Source: Mucilaginibacter terrae (GTDB lineage: Bacteria > Bacteroidota > Bacteroidia > Sphingobacteriales > Sphingobacteriaceae). From it: a DNA stretch of 64,000 nt. The stretch spans positions 3,720,001 through 3,784,000 of the forward strand of contig NZ_JAVLVU010000001.1 of the NCBI RefSeq assembly GCF_031951985.1. The letters run 5' to 3'. The notes below the pieces were generated by a model. It saw only the letters and a program-made list of their open reading frames with translations. It was not told where the DNA came from and did not search any database. Of this stretch, positions 44,801 through 51,877 are shown piece by piece (the first letter of the stretch is position 1; each line of letters opens with the position of its first letter). The position numbers were made by a program, and so were the translations under genes.

Positions 44801-45556
44801 ATAGGGGCGCATTTCGCGCGCACCCAAAGCACAGTTTAAACCAACCGATAGTAGGTTAGCGTGGCGCACCGAATTCCAGAAAGCCTCCACCGTTTGCCCC
44901 GAAAGGGTGCGGCCCGAAGCATCGGTAATGGTACCCGAAATCATGATGGGTAGGTTTTTGCCGCTTTCTTCGGCATAACGCTGTGCGGCAAACAAAGCCG
45001 CCTTGGCATTCAGCGTATCAAATATGGTTTCAATAAGTAACAGGTGCGATCCACCGTCAACCAAACCGCGTATCTGCTCATAATAAGCTTCGGCCAAATT
45101 ATCAAATGTTACCGCGCGGTAACCCGGGTCATTTACATCGGGAGATAACGAGGCCGTACGGTTAGTTGGGCCAACGGCACCGGCTACATAGCGGGGCTTA
45201 TCAGGGTTATTTTGGGTATAAACATCAGCAACCTCACGGGCTAAACGGGCACCCTCAAAACTAAGTTCATAACCCAGCTCTTCCATATGGTAATCGGCCA
45301 GTGATATGCGCTGGGTACTGAAGGTATTTGTTTCAATAATGTCGGCCCCGGCATCCAGGTACTCGGCATGTATGGCTTTAATCACATCAGGACGGGTAAG
45401 ATTTAAAAGGTCGTTATTGCCTTTTAAATCACTCGGGTGATCTTTAAAACGCTCTCCGCGAAAATCCTCCTCCGTCAATTGATAGCGCTGAATCATGGTA
45501 CCCATGGCGCCGTCAATTATCAATATGCGTTTTTGTAGTTGTTCTCTAATGTCCAT
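41882..45556 (-). CDS. metH: Cobalamin-dependent methionine synthase
   Basis: A 1224-residue full-length MetH. Modules in order: homocysteine-binding domain with zinc cysteines (GLNCALGA and [12 protein letters not shown]), pterin-binding domain ([16 protein letters not shown]), cobalamin-binding domain with the ligand motif DVHDIGKNI, and the AdoMet-dependent reactivation domain ([26 protein letters not shown]). It moves a methyl group from 5-methyl-THF to homocysteine. A SAM-I riboswitch lies about 155 nt upstream, so transcription should fall when AdoMet is abundant. Confidence 0.97.
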   Translation of the reverse strand: MDIREQLQKRILIIDGAMGTMIQRYQLTEEDFRGERFKDHPSDLKGNNDLLNLTRPDVIKAIHAEYLDAGADIIETNTFSTQRISLADYHMEELGYELSFEGARLAREVADVYTQNNPDKPRYVAGAVGPTNRTASLSPDVNDPGYRAVTFDNLAEAYYEQIRGLVDGGSHLLLIETIFDTLNAKAALFAAQRYAEESGKNLPIMISGTITDASGRTLSGQTVEAFWNSVRHANLLSVGLNCALGAREMRPYLEELSDKANVFISAYPNAGLPNEFGAYDETPHETAHQVDDFMQAGLVNIVGGCCGTTPEHIKCIADRAAKYQPRKKAEVETYMRLSGLEAVTVTPLTNFVNVGERTNITGSPKFSKLILAENYEEALTVARQQVEGGAQVIDINMDEGMIDSEAVMVKFLNLVASEPDIAKLPIMVDSSKWSVIEAGLKCLQGKGIVNSISLKEGEEKFKEYARKILSYGAATVVMAFDEQGQADNYERRVEICKRSYDILVNEIGFPPEDIIFDPNILTVATGLEEHNNYAVDFIKATRWIKQNLPHAKVSGGVSNISFSFRGNNVVREAMHSAFLYHAIKAGMDMGIVNAGMLEVYEEIPKELLELVEDVLLNRRPDATERLVEYADTVKRKGKEIVRDEAWRNEPVQKRLSHALVKGIVEYIDADVEEARVQYARTLEVIEGPLMDGMNIVGDLFGAGKMFLPQVVKSARVMKKAVAYLLPFIEAEKLLNADANQRSNAGKILMATVKGDVHDIGKNIVGVVLACNNFEIIDLGVMVPAQKIIEAAKEHNVDIIGLSGLITPSLDEMVHFAKEMERQGFTIPLIVGGATTSRIHAAVKIAPNYSGAAIHVLDASRSVTVCSTLMSKENRDEYIQGIKAEYEKAREAHLNKRNDKRFLSLEEARANKFQLNLDGAVACKPSFTGTKVFEAYPLKELVPYIDWTPFFHTWELRGSYPKILTDKNVGVEATKLFDDAKALLNKVIDENLLQANGVIGFWPANSVGDDIELYADESRTQLLTRIHTLRQQAEKAKGEPYYALSDFIAPKETGVPDYFGGFAVTTGIGCDELVAEYEADHDDYNSIMIKAIADRLAEAFAEKMHELVRREYWGYAKDEQLSNEDLIKEQYQGIRPAPGYPACPEHTEKVTLFDLLKAEDKAHMHLTESMAMLPTASVSGFYFSHPDSRYFGLGKIGKDQIEDYAQRKSMSVETVERWLGPNLNY

Positions 45557-45561
45557 TGCTT

Positions 45562-45664
45562 AGTAAGAAAGTAGTAAGTAAAAAGTAGTAAGCAATATTC
45601 ATTGATATACAAAGTATAAAGCTGTATAGTCTTAATACTTTGTACTTACTACTAAGTACTAACT
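45562..45664. repeat. Solo inverted-repeat element in the metH leader
   Basis: The ends share the TACTTACTACT core of the four-helix-bundle TIRs, in inverted orientation. An inner perfect hairpin TACAAAGTAT/ATACTTTGTA covers 45608-45644. No gene lies inside, so it looks like an internally deleted relative of the element at 41469-41878. Confidence 0.65.
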
Positions 45665-45709
45665 AAAACAGCTTATATCGAAAAGTCGGTGTGTTGGAAT
45701 TTGACTCTC

Positions 45710-45820
45710 GCTTATCCGTCTTAAAACCTTACAGTACGATTTTAAGTAGATTGTAGCACCTTGTAAGTACAGGTTGCTAAGACTTCGCAGGGTCCAGTCC
45801 CTCCATCTTTCTCTATAAGC
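45710..45820 (-). promoter_or_regulatory. SAM-I (S-box) riboswitch
   Basis: On the minus strand the P1 helix forms from GCTTAT and ATAAGC. Core bases match the S-box: GATGGAGGGACTGGACCC, then GAAG, TTAGCAACCTG, AAGGTGCTAC and a P4 stem (ACTTAAAATC with GGTTTTAAGA). S-box RNAs bind S-adenosylmethionine and turn off methionine-synthesis genes. It precedes metH; no classical terminator is seen between it and the start codon, so the switch may act through another platform. Confidence 0.92.
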
Positions 45821-45877
45821 GGTACAAATTTGCAAAATAACGGTGTGAATTGCAATAGCAGCAGAGGTATTATGCAC

Positions 45878-45911
45878 AAAAGCCGTTTCATAATTTTATG
45901 AAACGGCTTAA
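45878..45911 (-). terminator. Terminator after the OmpW-like gene
   Basis: AAGCCGTTTCAT pairs perfectly with ATGAAACGGCTT and TTTT follows on the minus strand. Confidence 0.9.
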
Positions 45912-45928
45912 TACATAAGTGATGTAGC

Positions 45929-46609
45929 TTAAAACCGGTATCCAAGTCCTATGCCAACAACCCAGGGGTTAATTTTTACATCGGCATTAATATTTCTTAA
46001 AACAGGAGCCAGGGCAGGGCTGCCAGCAGGCGTTAAGTTAGATGCATCAACCGAAACATCTGTTGAAAGAAAGATCTTTTTAACATCGAGGTTGATGAAC
46101 ATACTTTTGCTGATGTCAAAATCAACGCCGAGCTGTGCGGCAAAGGCAAATTTGTTTTGGTATGATATATCCTGTACAACGGGTCCTTTATCAGCATTGT
46201 AAAATATAGTGTAGTTTGCGCCTGCACCAATATATGGTTTTACAAATGAGCCTGTTGGTAAATGGTATTGCAAGGTTAGGGTTGGAGGCAGCAGCCATAC
46301 TTTACCCAAATCAACATCAGCTTGTGCTGCTCCGCCTATAGCACTCAGGTTTGATGCCTTCGTGCTTACCTTATGCCGGGTGGTTGCCAAAATAAGTTCG
46401 GCCGAGAAATTTTTGGCAAAAAAGTAGGTAAAGTCTAATTCGGGTACAAAAGTGTTGCTGATTTTGGCATCGCCGCCTATAACGCCTATTTCGGCACTTT
46501 CGGACGGTATAACGCCTATGCCTCTAAGCCGTATATTCCATTCATGTTTTTGCTGAGCAAAACTGGTAAAACCCATAAGTAGCAAAAAAGATAAGAGTAG
46601 ATTTTTCAT
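45929..46609 (-). CDS. OmpW-family outer-membrane protein
   Basis: A 226-residue outer-membrane protein with a signal peptide (about 1-18, FASFAQ-like end SFAQQ). The barrel shows the OmpW pattern: WNIRLRGIGVIPSES early, ELDFTYFFAKNFSAELIL, LPPTLTLQYHLP with KPYIGAGANYT, and the terminal WVVGIGLGYRF. OmpW proteins form small eight-strand barrels thought to pass hydrophobic molecules. It is monocistronic with a strong terminator. Confidence 0.88.
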   Translation of the reverse strand: MKNLLLSFLLLMGFTSFAQQKHEWNIRLRGIGVIPSESAEIGVIGGDAKISNTFVPELDFTYFFAKNFSAELILATTRHKVSTKASNLSAIGGAAQADVDLGKVWLLPPTLTLQYHLPTGSFVKPYIGAGANYTIFYNADKGPVVQDISYQNKFAFAAQLGVDFDISKSMFINLDVKKIFLSTDVSVDASNLTPAGSPALAPVLRNINADVKINPWVVGIGLGYRF

Positions 46610-46712
46610 AATACAGTTGAATCAAATTATGTTTCAAATGTATCGGGCAGCATTTACCTTATTCTTGATTGGGGGCATGTACAAGAATGATACTCATCAT
46701 TGATGCCTATAA

Positions 46713-46746
46713 ACAACAAAAGCCACCCCTAAAGGCAGCTTTGTTA
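46713..46746 (-). terminator. Imperfect hairpin after the Bax-inhibitor gene
   Basis: AAAGCTGCC and GGTGGCTTT form an imperfect stem followed by TGTTGTTT on the minus strand. Confidence 0.5.
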
Positions 46747-46767
46747 TATTGAAGTAAGGGTTTAATA

Positions 46768-47505
46768 TTAATCGCCGCGGCGGCCACCAAATATTCTTAA
46801 TAATGATAAAAACAGGTTAATAAAATCGAGGTATAGGGTTAATGCACCCATAATGGCCATCTTTTTAGCATCAGCCATGCCGTATTCTAAACCTGCGCCA
46901 ATGCGTTTTAGCTTTTGCACATCATAAGCGGTTAAGCCCACAAACACGGCCACACCTATATAGCTTAAAGCCTTGTTCATGCCCGGGCTTTGAATAAACA
47001 TGTTCACCAATGATGCGATAACCATGCCCATTAGGCCCATTATCATGAGTGAGCCAAATTTTGTCAAGTCCTGGTTGGTAGTATAACCAGCCACAGCCAT
47101 GATGCCAAACACTGCCGATGCCGTAATAAACACGCCTACCACCGACGATTGGGTATACACCATTAGCACAAAGCTTAAACCGGCACCCATAAGCACAGCA
47201 AACAAAAGAAACAGCAGGGTAAGCACCGGTGCCGAAAACTTGTTAATGCCAAAAGACATGGCAATTACAAAAACAATAGGCGCAAACATAACAATGGTGC
47301 CCAAGCCTGTGCGGCCACCGGTAACAGGGTCGAGCAGTAAGTTTGTGTATTGCTGATTGGTAGCAAATAAGTAAGCAACAAAAGCAGATACACCCAATGC
47401 CACAAACATCCACATAAACACATTGGCAATGAATTTACGCGATGAAGCATTTTCATCGAGCTGTACTACATTCTTGTATTGATAATTAAAATTATTGTTT
47501 TCCAT
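46768..47505 (-). CDS. Bax inhibitor-1/YccA family membrane protein
   Basis: A 245-residue integral membrane protein with seven helices. An N-terminal cytoplasmic tail carries FIANVFMWMFVALGVSAFV, and the C-terminal family signature LYLDFINLFLSLLRIFG is present. Relatives include YccA, which inhibits FtsH, and BsYetJ, a pH-dependent calcium leak. FtsH is encoded 31 kb away, so no operon link is seen. The physiological role here is unknown. Confidence 0.93.
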   Translation of the reverse strand: MENNNFNYQYKNVVQLDENASSRKFIANVFMWMFVALGVSAFVAYLFATNQQYTNLLLDPVTGGRTGLGTIVMFAPIVFVIAMSFGINKFSAPVLTLLFLLFAVLMGAGLSFVLMVYTQSSVVGVFITASAVFGIMAVAGYTTNQDLTKFGSLMIMGLMGMVIASLVNMFIQSPGMNKALSYIGVAVFVGLTAYDVQKLKRIGAGLEYGMADAKKMAIMGALTLYLDFINLFLSLLRIFGGRRGD

Positions 47506-47779
47506 TTTTAATAATTAGTCACACTGATAAGATAATGATACAAGATTATACCTTTTTGACTAATAATACAACGTGAAAAGGTGTGTATTTATTTTAGTTT
47601 GCATAGGGTTATGGTTACCTTAAAAATATAAAGAGTCGTATATATTTATATGGAACAGGTATTAGCATTTTAGCAAAAATAGGTTAGGTTTATTATTAGA
47701 GTATTATGATTATTGATTGCCGGGGTTAAATATTTAATTTATGGATATATTAGTAGCGTTTATGCTTAACTTATAACAT

Positions 47780-49639
47780 ATGGCCAACCCGGTTAATACC
47801 ATTAAAGATTTCAGATACGATATTAATGCTTTGAGGGCAATTGCCATTATTGGAGTATTGTTTTTCCACTATAAGGTAAGTTATTTTGATGGTGGTTTTG
47901 CAGGCGTAGATGTTTTCTTCGTTATTTCGGGCTATTTAATGACCCGTATAATTGTAAAGGGGCTTGATAAGGGAGGATTTTCATTTGCCGATTTTTACGG
48001 AAAGCGGCTCAAACGTATATTACCTGCTTTACTTTTTTTAATACTGCTGCTTACCGTTGCCTGTTTTTTTATTTATTTCCCGGGCGACTACCGCACCGCT
48101 CAGCGTAATGCAGCAGCCAGTTTATTATTTGTGTCAAATATTTTATACTGGAAAACCACCAATTACTTTGCCACCGCTTCAGACGATAATATATTACTAC
48201 ACACCTGGTCATTATCTGCCGAGTGGCAGTTTTATTTGTTATACCCTGTATTGCTATTAGTCTTATACAAGGTAGTCCGTAATAAAAAGCTTCATTTGCC
48301 GGTATTTATTTTGGTAACCCTGGGACTATATGTAATGGCCGTTAAGTGGAGCCACCGCGATCAAACTTCGGCTTTTTACCTTTTGCCAACCCGCTCGTGG
48401 GAAATGTTGTTTGGCGGTATTGCTTTTTTAGCTCAAGACTATGTTAAGGCATTTAAGGCACGTTGGCTATTAGCCCTTGCCGGGTATGCCGCCATAATAT
48501 TTTGTTACCTCACTTATAAAAGCGGAATGTTTTGGCCCGGTACAAAAACTATGGTGCCTGTTTTGGCCACGTTTTTAATCATCGTAGCCAACTGCGATTT
48601 TAAGGTACTCAGGTTTTCAGCGGTGCAATTCATCGGTAAAATATCATACTCATTGTACCTGTGGCACTGGCCGGTATTTGTTATAGGGCAATACCTGGGT
48701 TTTGATCTAACCCCGGTATCGGTTATAGTGTATACGTTAATAGCTGTTGTATGCGGATATATATCTTACCGTTTGGTTGAAACGCGTAACTATAACAGCA
48801 ACCCGCAAATTTTAACAGCTGCTTTTACTTTATTAATTTTTACCGGTTGTTTTGCTTACTTGCCTGCAAACAACATTGTTTTTAAAAACAGCACGGTTAA
48901 CATTGCTAATTATAAAGACATGCAAAATGAGAGTAAAAGCAAGCATGATGGGCCTCACTGCTGGATATCAAGAAACGTAAATGATTTTGATAAAGGAGAA
49001 TGCCTTGCTATTATTCCGCAAAAGAAAAACTTTTTGTTGATAGGTGATAGTCATGCTGCCCAGTTTGCAGGTGTATTCAGGGAAGAGTTTAAAAAGCGCA
49101 ACATCAATTTAATGCAAGCTACGGCAAGCGGTTGTTTTGCCATAAAACGGCCAAATGGCGAAGCGCGTTGCCGTGAGCTGATGGCTTATGTTTATGATGA
49201 CTTTATAAAAAACAACAGTACCAAAATTGACGGTGTAATTATATGCGGAAACTGGGTTAGCGGGTATAAAACCCGTACTGATTTGGTAAACGATTTAAAA
49301 AACACTTTAGCTCATTTGCAAAAAAGCAACGTACCTGCTGTAATTATAGGGCAAAACGAAACTTACAAAATGACTTATCCTTACATATTGGCGCGTGAAA
49401 ATGAGTATAATGTAAGCATAAGCAAAAAGTATCTCACCCCCGAATCGGTTGAAATAAACAAGTACCTGAAAAGTAATCTGAAAGATAGCTATATAGACGT
49501 ATACAACTACGGGCAAACTCCAAAACCGGTTAACGATGTTCCATACATGTCTGACCGTAATCACCTGAGCACTCATGGGGCAAGGCTGGCCATGAATAAA
49601 ATTTTGGCGAACCCAGCTTTTGTAAATATGCTCAATTAA
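47780..49639 (+). CDS. OafA/OatA-type acyltransferase with SGNH domain
   Basis: A 619-residue protein. Residues about 10-370 form an acyltransferase-3 domain of ten helices (RYDINALRAIAIIGVLFFHY, FFVISGYLM, HTWSLSAEWQFYLLYP). Residues about 400-619 are a periplasmic SGNH hydrolase-like domain with the nucleophile motif LLIGDSHAAQF and the Asp-x-x-His pair in SDRNHLSTHG. Such proteins add acetyl groups to peptidoglycan, O-antigen or other surface sugars. No polysaccharide cluster adjoins it, so the acceptor is open. Confidence 0.93.
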   Translation: MANPVNTIKDFRYDINALRAIAIIGVLFFHYKVSYFDGGFAGVDVFFVISGYLMTRIIVKGLDKGGFSFADFYGKRLKRILPALLFLILLLTVACFFIYFPGDYRTAQRNAAASLLFVSNILYWKTTNYFATASDDNILLHTWSLSAEWQFYLLYPVLLLVLYKVVRNKKLHLPVFILVTLGLYVMAVKWSHRDQTSAFYLLPTRSWEMLFGGIAFLAQDYVKAFKARWLLALAGYAAIIFCYLTYKSGMFWPGTKTMVPVLATFLIIVANCDFKVLRFSAVQFIGKISYSLYLWHWPVFVIGQYLGFDLTPVSVIVYTLIAVVCGYISYRLVETRNYNSNPQILTAAFTLLIFTGCFAYLPANNIVFKNSTVNIANYKDMQNESKSKHDGPHCWISRNVNDFDKGECLAIIPQKKNFLLIGDSHAAQFAGVFREEFKKRNINLMQATASGCFAIKRPNGEARCRELMAYVYDDFIKNNSTKIDGVIICGNWVSGYKTRTDLVNDLKNTLAHLQKSNVPAVIIGQNETYKMTYPYILARENEYNVSISKKYLTPESVEINKYLKSNLKDSYIDVYNYGQTPKPVNDVPYMSDRNHLSTHGARLAMNKILANPAFVNMLN

Positions 49640-50396
49640 CAAACGTAACCTTTACATCGCCTACAACATCGGTTTTAGCAACTTTAACCTTTTTTGCAAT
49701 GCTTGCTTTGGCAGTTTTCTTTTTAGCCACTTTAGCCGTTTTGCTAAACACCAACGCTGCTTTGCCGCTTTGGTAATACTTGCAAAAATGCGTTAACGGG
49801 CAAATCTCGCATTTAGGACGGCGTGCCAAGCAAATATAACGGCCATGTAATATGAGCCAGTGGTGTGCCATGGCTATAGTTTCTTTAGGCAAAAATTCTA
49901 TCAATTGCTTTTCAACCGCCAAGGGTGTGCGTGCATTGGTGGTTAAACCAATGCGGTTACTTACCCTGAATACGTGGGTATCAACTGCCATGGCCGGGGC
50001 ATTGTAAACTACCGAGGCAATTACATTGGCTGTTTTGCGGCCCACACCGGGCAGCTTTTGCAGCTCATTTAAGTCTGATGGTACCTGGCTGTTAAATTGT
50101 TCAACCAGCATTTTTCCCATCCCGGCCAGGTGTTTAGATTTGTTGTTAGGATAGCTTACGCTGCGTATATAAGTAAAAATCTCATCAGCATCAGCAGCCG
50201 CCAAATCTTCAGGAGTAGGGAAGCGCTTAAACAAGGCTGGCGTAACCTGGTTTATACGCTTATCAGTACATTGTGCCGATAAAATAACCGCCACCAGCAA
50301 CTCGTATGGGTTGGAATAGTGCAGTTCCGTTTCGGCATCGGGCTGGTGTTTCGAAAAATATTCGACAAGTAACTGATAGCGTTCTTTTTTGAGCAT
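49632..50396 (-). CDS. nth: Endonuclease III
   Basis: A 254-residue DNA glycosylase/AP lyase that repairs oxidised pyrimidines. The helix-hairpin-helix LPGVGRKTANV holds the catalytic Lys, and AVDTHVFRVSNRIGL the catalytic Asp. The iron-sulfur cluster motif is C-x6-C-x2-C-x5-C (CLARRPKCEICPLTHFC). About 40 extra residues at the C-terminus are rich in Lys, Ala and Val (KTAKVAKKKTAKASIAKK), perhaps a DNA-binding tail. It converges with the acyltransferase gene, overlapping by 8 nt. Confidence 0.96.
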   Translation of the reverse strand: MLKKERYQLLVEYFSKHQPDAETELHYSNPYELLVAVILSAQCTDKRINQVTPALFKRFPTPEDLAAADADEIFTYIRSVSYPNNKSKHLAGMGKMLVEQFNSQVPSDLNELQKLPGVGRKTANVIASVVYNAPAMAVDTHVFRVSNRIGLTTNARTPLAVEKQLIEFLPKETIAMAHHWLILHGRYICLARRPKCEICPLTHFCKYYQSGKAALVFSKTAKVAKKKTAKASIAKKVKVAKTDVVGDVKVTFVN

Positions 50397-50404
50397 TGCA
50401 CAAA

Positions 50405-50436
50405 TATAAAAAAAGCCCCGTTTTAGCGGGGCTTTG
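50405..50436 (-). terminator. Terminator between the 66-residue ORF and nth
   Basis: AAAGCCCCG pairs with CGGGGCTTT and seven T residues follow on the minus strand. Confidence 0.88.
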
Positions 50437-50443
50437 TAGTGCG

Positions 50444-50644
50444 TTAACGCAAGCTTTTAGAGTAGTTGAGCAAATTCTCAATGGTTTGCTTTTTAGGTTT
50501 TACCTGTAAAGCATCTAACTCTGTGCGCAGTGCATGATGGAACAATAGTTCGTCGGCATCTGCATATTCGGTCACATCTATTCCCTCAACCATATCCTTA
50601 CTGTTAGTGATCGCGTTTAAAAATTTTGTAGAAGTTTCATCCAT
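50444..50644 (-). CDS. Small acidic protein downstream of an ECF sigma gene
   Basis: A 66-residue protein without membrane segment or known motif. The middle is acidic (MVEGIDVTEYADADELLFHH) and the end is basic (KPKKQTIENLLNYSKS). It starts 102 nt after the ECF sigma stop on the same strand and is followed by a strong terminator, so it is either co-transcribed with the sigma factor or controlled by it. An anti-sigma or sigma-partner role is only a guess from position. Confidence 0.6.
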   Translation of the reverse strand: MDETSTKFLNAITNSKDMVEGIDVTEYADADELLFHHALRTELDALQVKPKKQTIENLLNYSKSLR

Positions 50645-50745
50645 AAGCTTTACTTGTTGTGTTCGTGTGTGTTTGTCAACAAATAACGCCTAATCCTTAA
50701 TGATTATTTTAATGAATGATATAAATTTTTAATTTTTTTTCACTA

Positions 50746-51330
50746 TTAGTTCTTCAAGCTCAATTCTTTGGTCTGCATCATCTTGCGCAGGTTGTTAAGG
50801 GCATAGCGCATACGGCCCAAAGCCGTGTTAATACTCACCTCGGTAACGTCAGCAATTTCTTTAAAGCTCATGTCGCCAAAGTGGCGCATGATTAACACTT
50901 CTTTTTGCTCGGCAGGGAGTAAATGTATCAGCGCTTTTAAATCTTTATGGGTTTGCTCGCGTACCATGCGGTCTTCAGTACTTTCGTCATAATGGCCTAA
51001 TACCTCAAAAATATCAAAGTCGTCGCCACTACTCACCAACGGAGCACGCTTTTCGCGACGGAAATGGTCAATAACCAAATTGTGTGCAATACGGCTTACC
51101 CAAGGTAAAAACTTACCTTCTTCATTATATTTACCGGCTTTGAGGGTATTAATTACCTTAATAAAGGTATCCTGAAAAATATCCTCGGCCAGATACTCGT
51201 CTTTAACCAATAAGTAAATGGAAGTGTAAATTTTAGACTTATAACGTCGGATAAGCTCAACAAGCCCCCCTTCATCGCCCGCTATGTATAGATGGATTAA
51301 CTCCTGATCACTTTTCAAATTAAAATCCAT
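50746..51330 (-). CDS. ECF sigma-70 factor
   Basis: A 194-residue ECF sigma factor. Region 2 (about 25-95) has FQDTFIKVINTL and WVSRIAHNLVIDHFRREKR. Region 4 (about 130-185) has LPAEQKEVLIMRHFGDMSFK and the helix-turn-helix EIADVTEVSINTALGRMRYAL. No adjacent anti-sigma gene with a membrane helix is present, unlike the pair at 30163, so control may be through synthesis or the small downstream protein. Confidence 0.95.
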   Translation of the reverse strand: MDFNLKSDQELIHLYIAGDEGGLVELIRRYKSKIYTSIYLLVKDEYLAEDIFQDTFIKVINTLKAGKYNEEGKFLPWVSRIAHNLVIDHFRREKRAPLVSSGDDFDIFEVLGHYDESTEDRMVREQTHKDLKALIHLLPAEQKEVLIMRHFGDMSFKEIADVTEVSINTALGRMRYALNNLRKMMQTKELSLKN

Positions 51331-51741
51331 AGAACTTCTACTTTAAAATCAATAAATTTAAATAAATCACGTTTTAAGTAAAGTTCTAATCTATAGGGGT
51401 TCCTCGCTTTTAATTTGTATCTCAAATAAAATGAATATTGTGTTAATATGCAAATATTTTTAAAACACAGGTGTTATAACACATTATAATGACAAACCCC
51501 GCAGTACTAAAATGCTGCTTTTTACGATTAAGAACATTTACCCGTAATGTGGGTTAGGTTGCTTAATAGTATATACGCAACCTGCTGGCACATTGTAACA
51601 ACGGTTATTAAATGTTTGACTAAATCTTTCGTTTGAGGTTTAAGCAAACGGGGTAATTTATTGTGCAAAGCACGGAGTTTTTATCAAAGAAGAATTTAAT
51701 GCATTATTAATATAGATACATCGTCATTTAATTAAAAAGGC
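51331..51741. other. Intergenic region between divergent sigma and uvrA genes
   Basis: About 410 nt of AT-rich sequence with no ORF over 60 codons and no RNA gene recognised. It should hold the promoters of the sigma gene, but none with both boxes was clear. Confidence 0.5.
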
Positions 51742-51772
51742 TTGCATAATGCTAAACATTTTAGGATTTTTG
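51742..51772 (+). promoter_or_regulatory. Probable promoter of uvrA
   Basis: TTG (51742-51744), 20 nt, then GATTTTTG (51765-51772), one base off TAnnTTTG. It lies 106 nt before the uvrA start. Confidence 0.5.
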
Positions 51773-51785
51773 CACTTTGAAATTA

Positions 51786-51862
51786 GTCCATAGCCCATGG
51801 ACGATAGACCATAGCTAAGAGATTAGTACGATGGGTTTTACTATCGACTATGGGCCATTGAC
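51786..51862. repeat. Inverted repeat in the uvrA leader
   Basis: Two 22-bp arms (51786-51807 and 51841-51862) match at 18 of 22 positions in inverted orientation. The arms are built of TAGTC/CATAG-like steps. It lies between the uvrA promoter and start codon. Confidence 0.6.
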
Positions 51863-51877
51863 TATTGACCAAACAAC

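Noticed and set aside
45659..45945. Two minus-strand ORFs upstream of metH
   Set aside because: They lie across the SAM-I riboswitch and the OmpW-gene terminator. The RNA structure accounts for the sequence.
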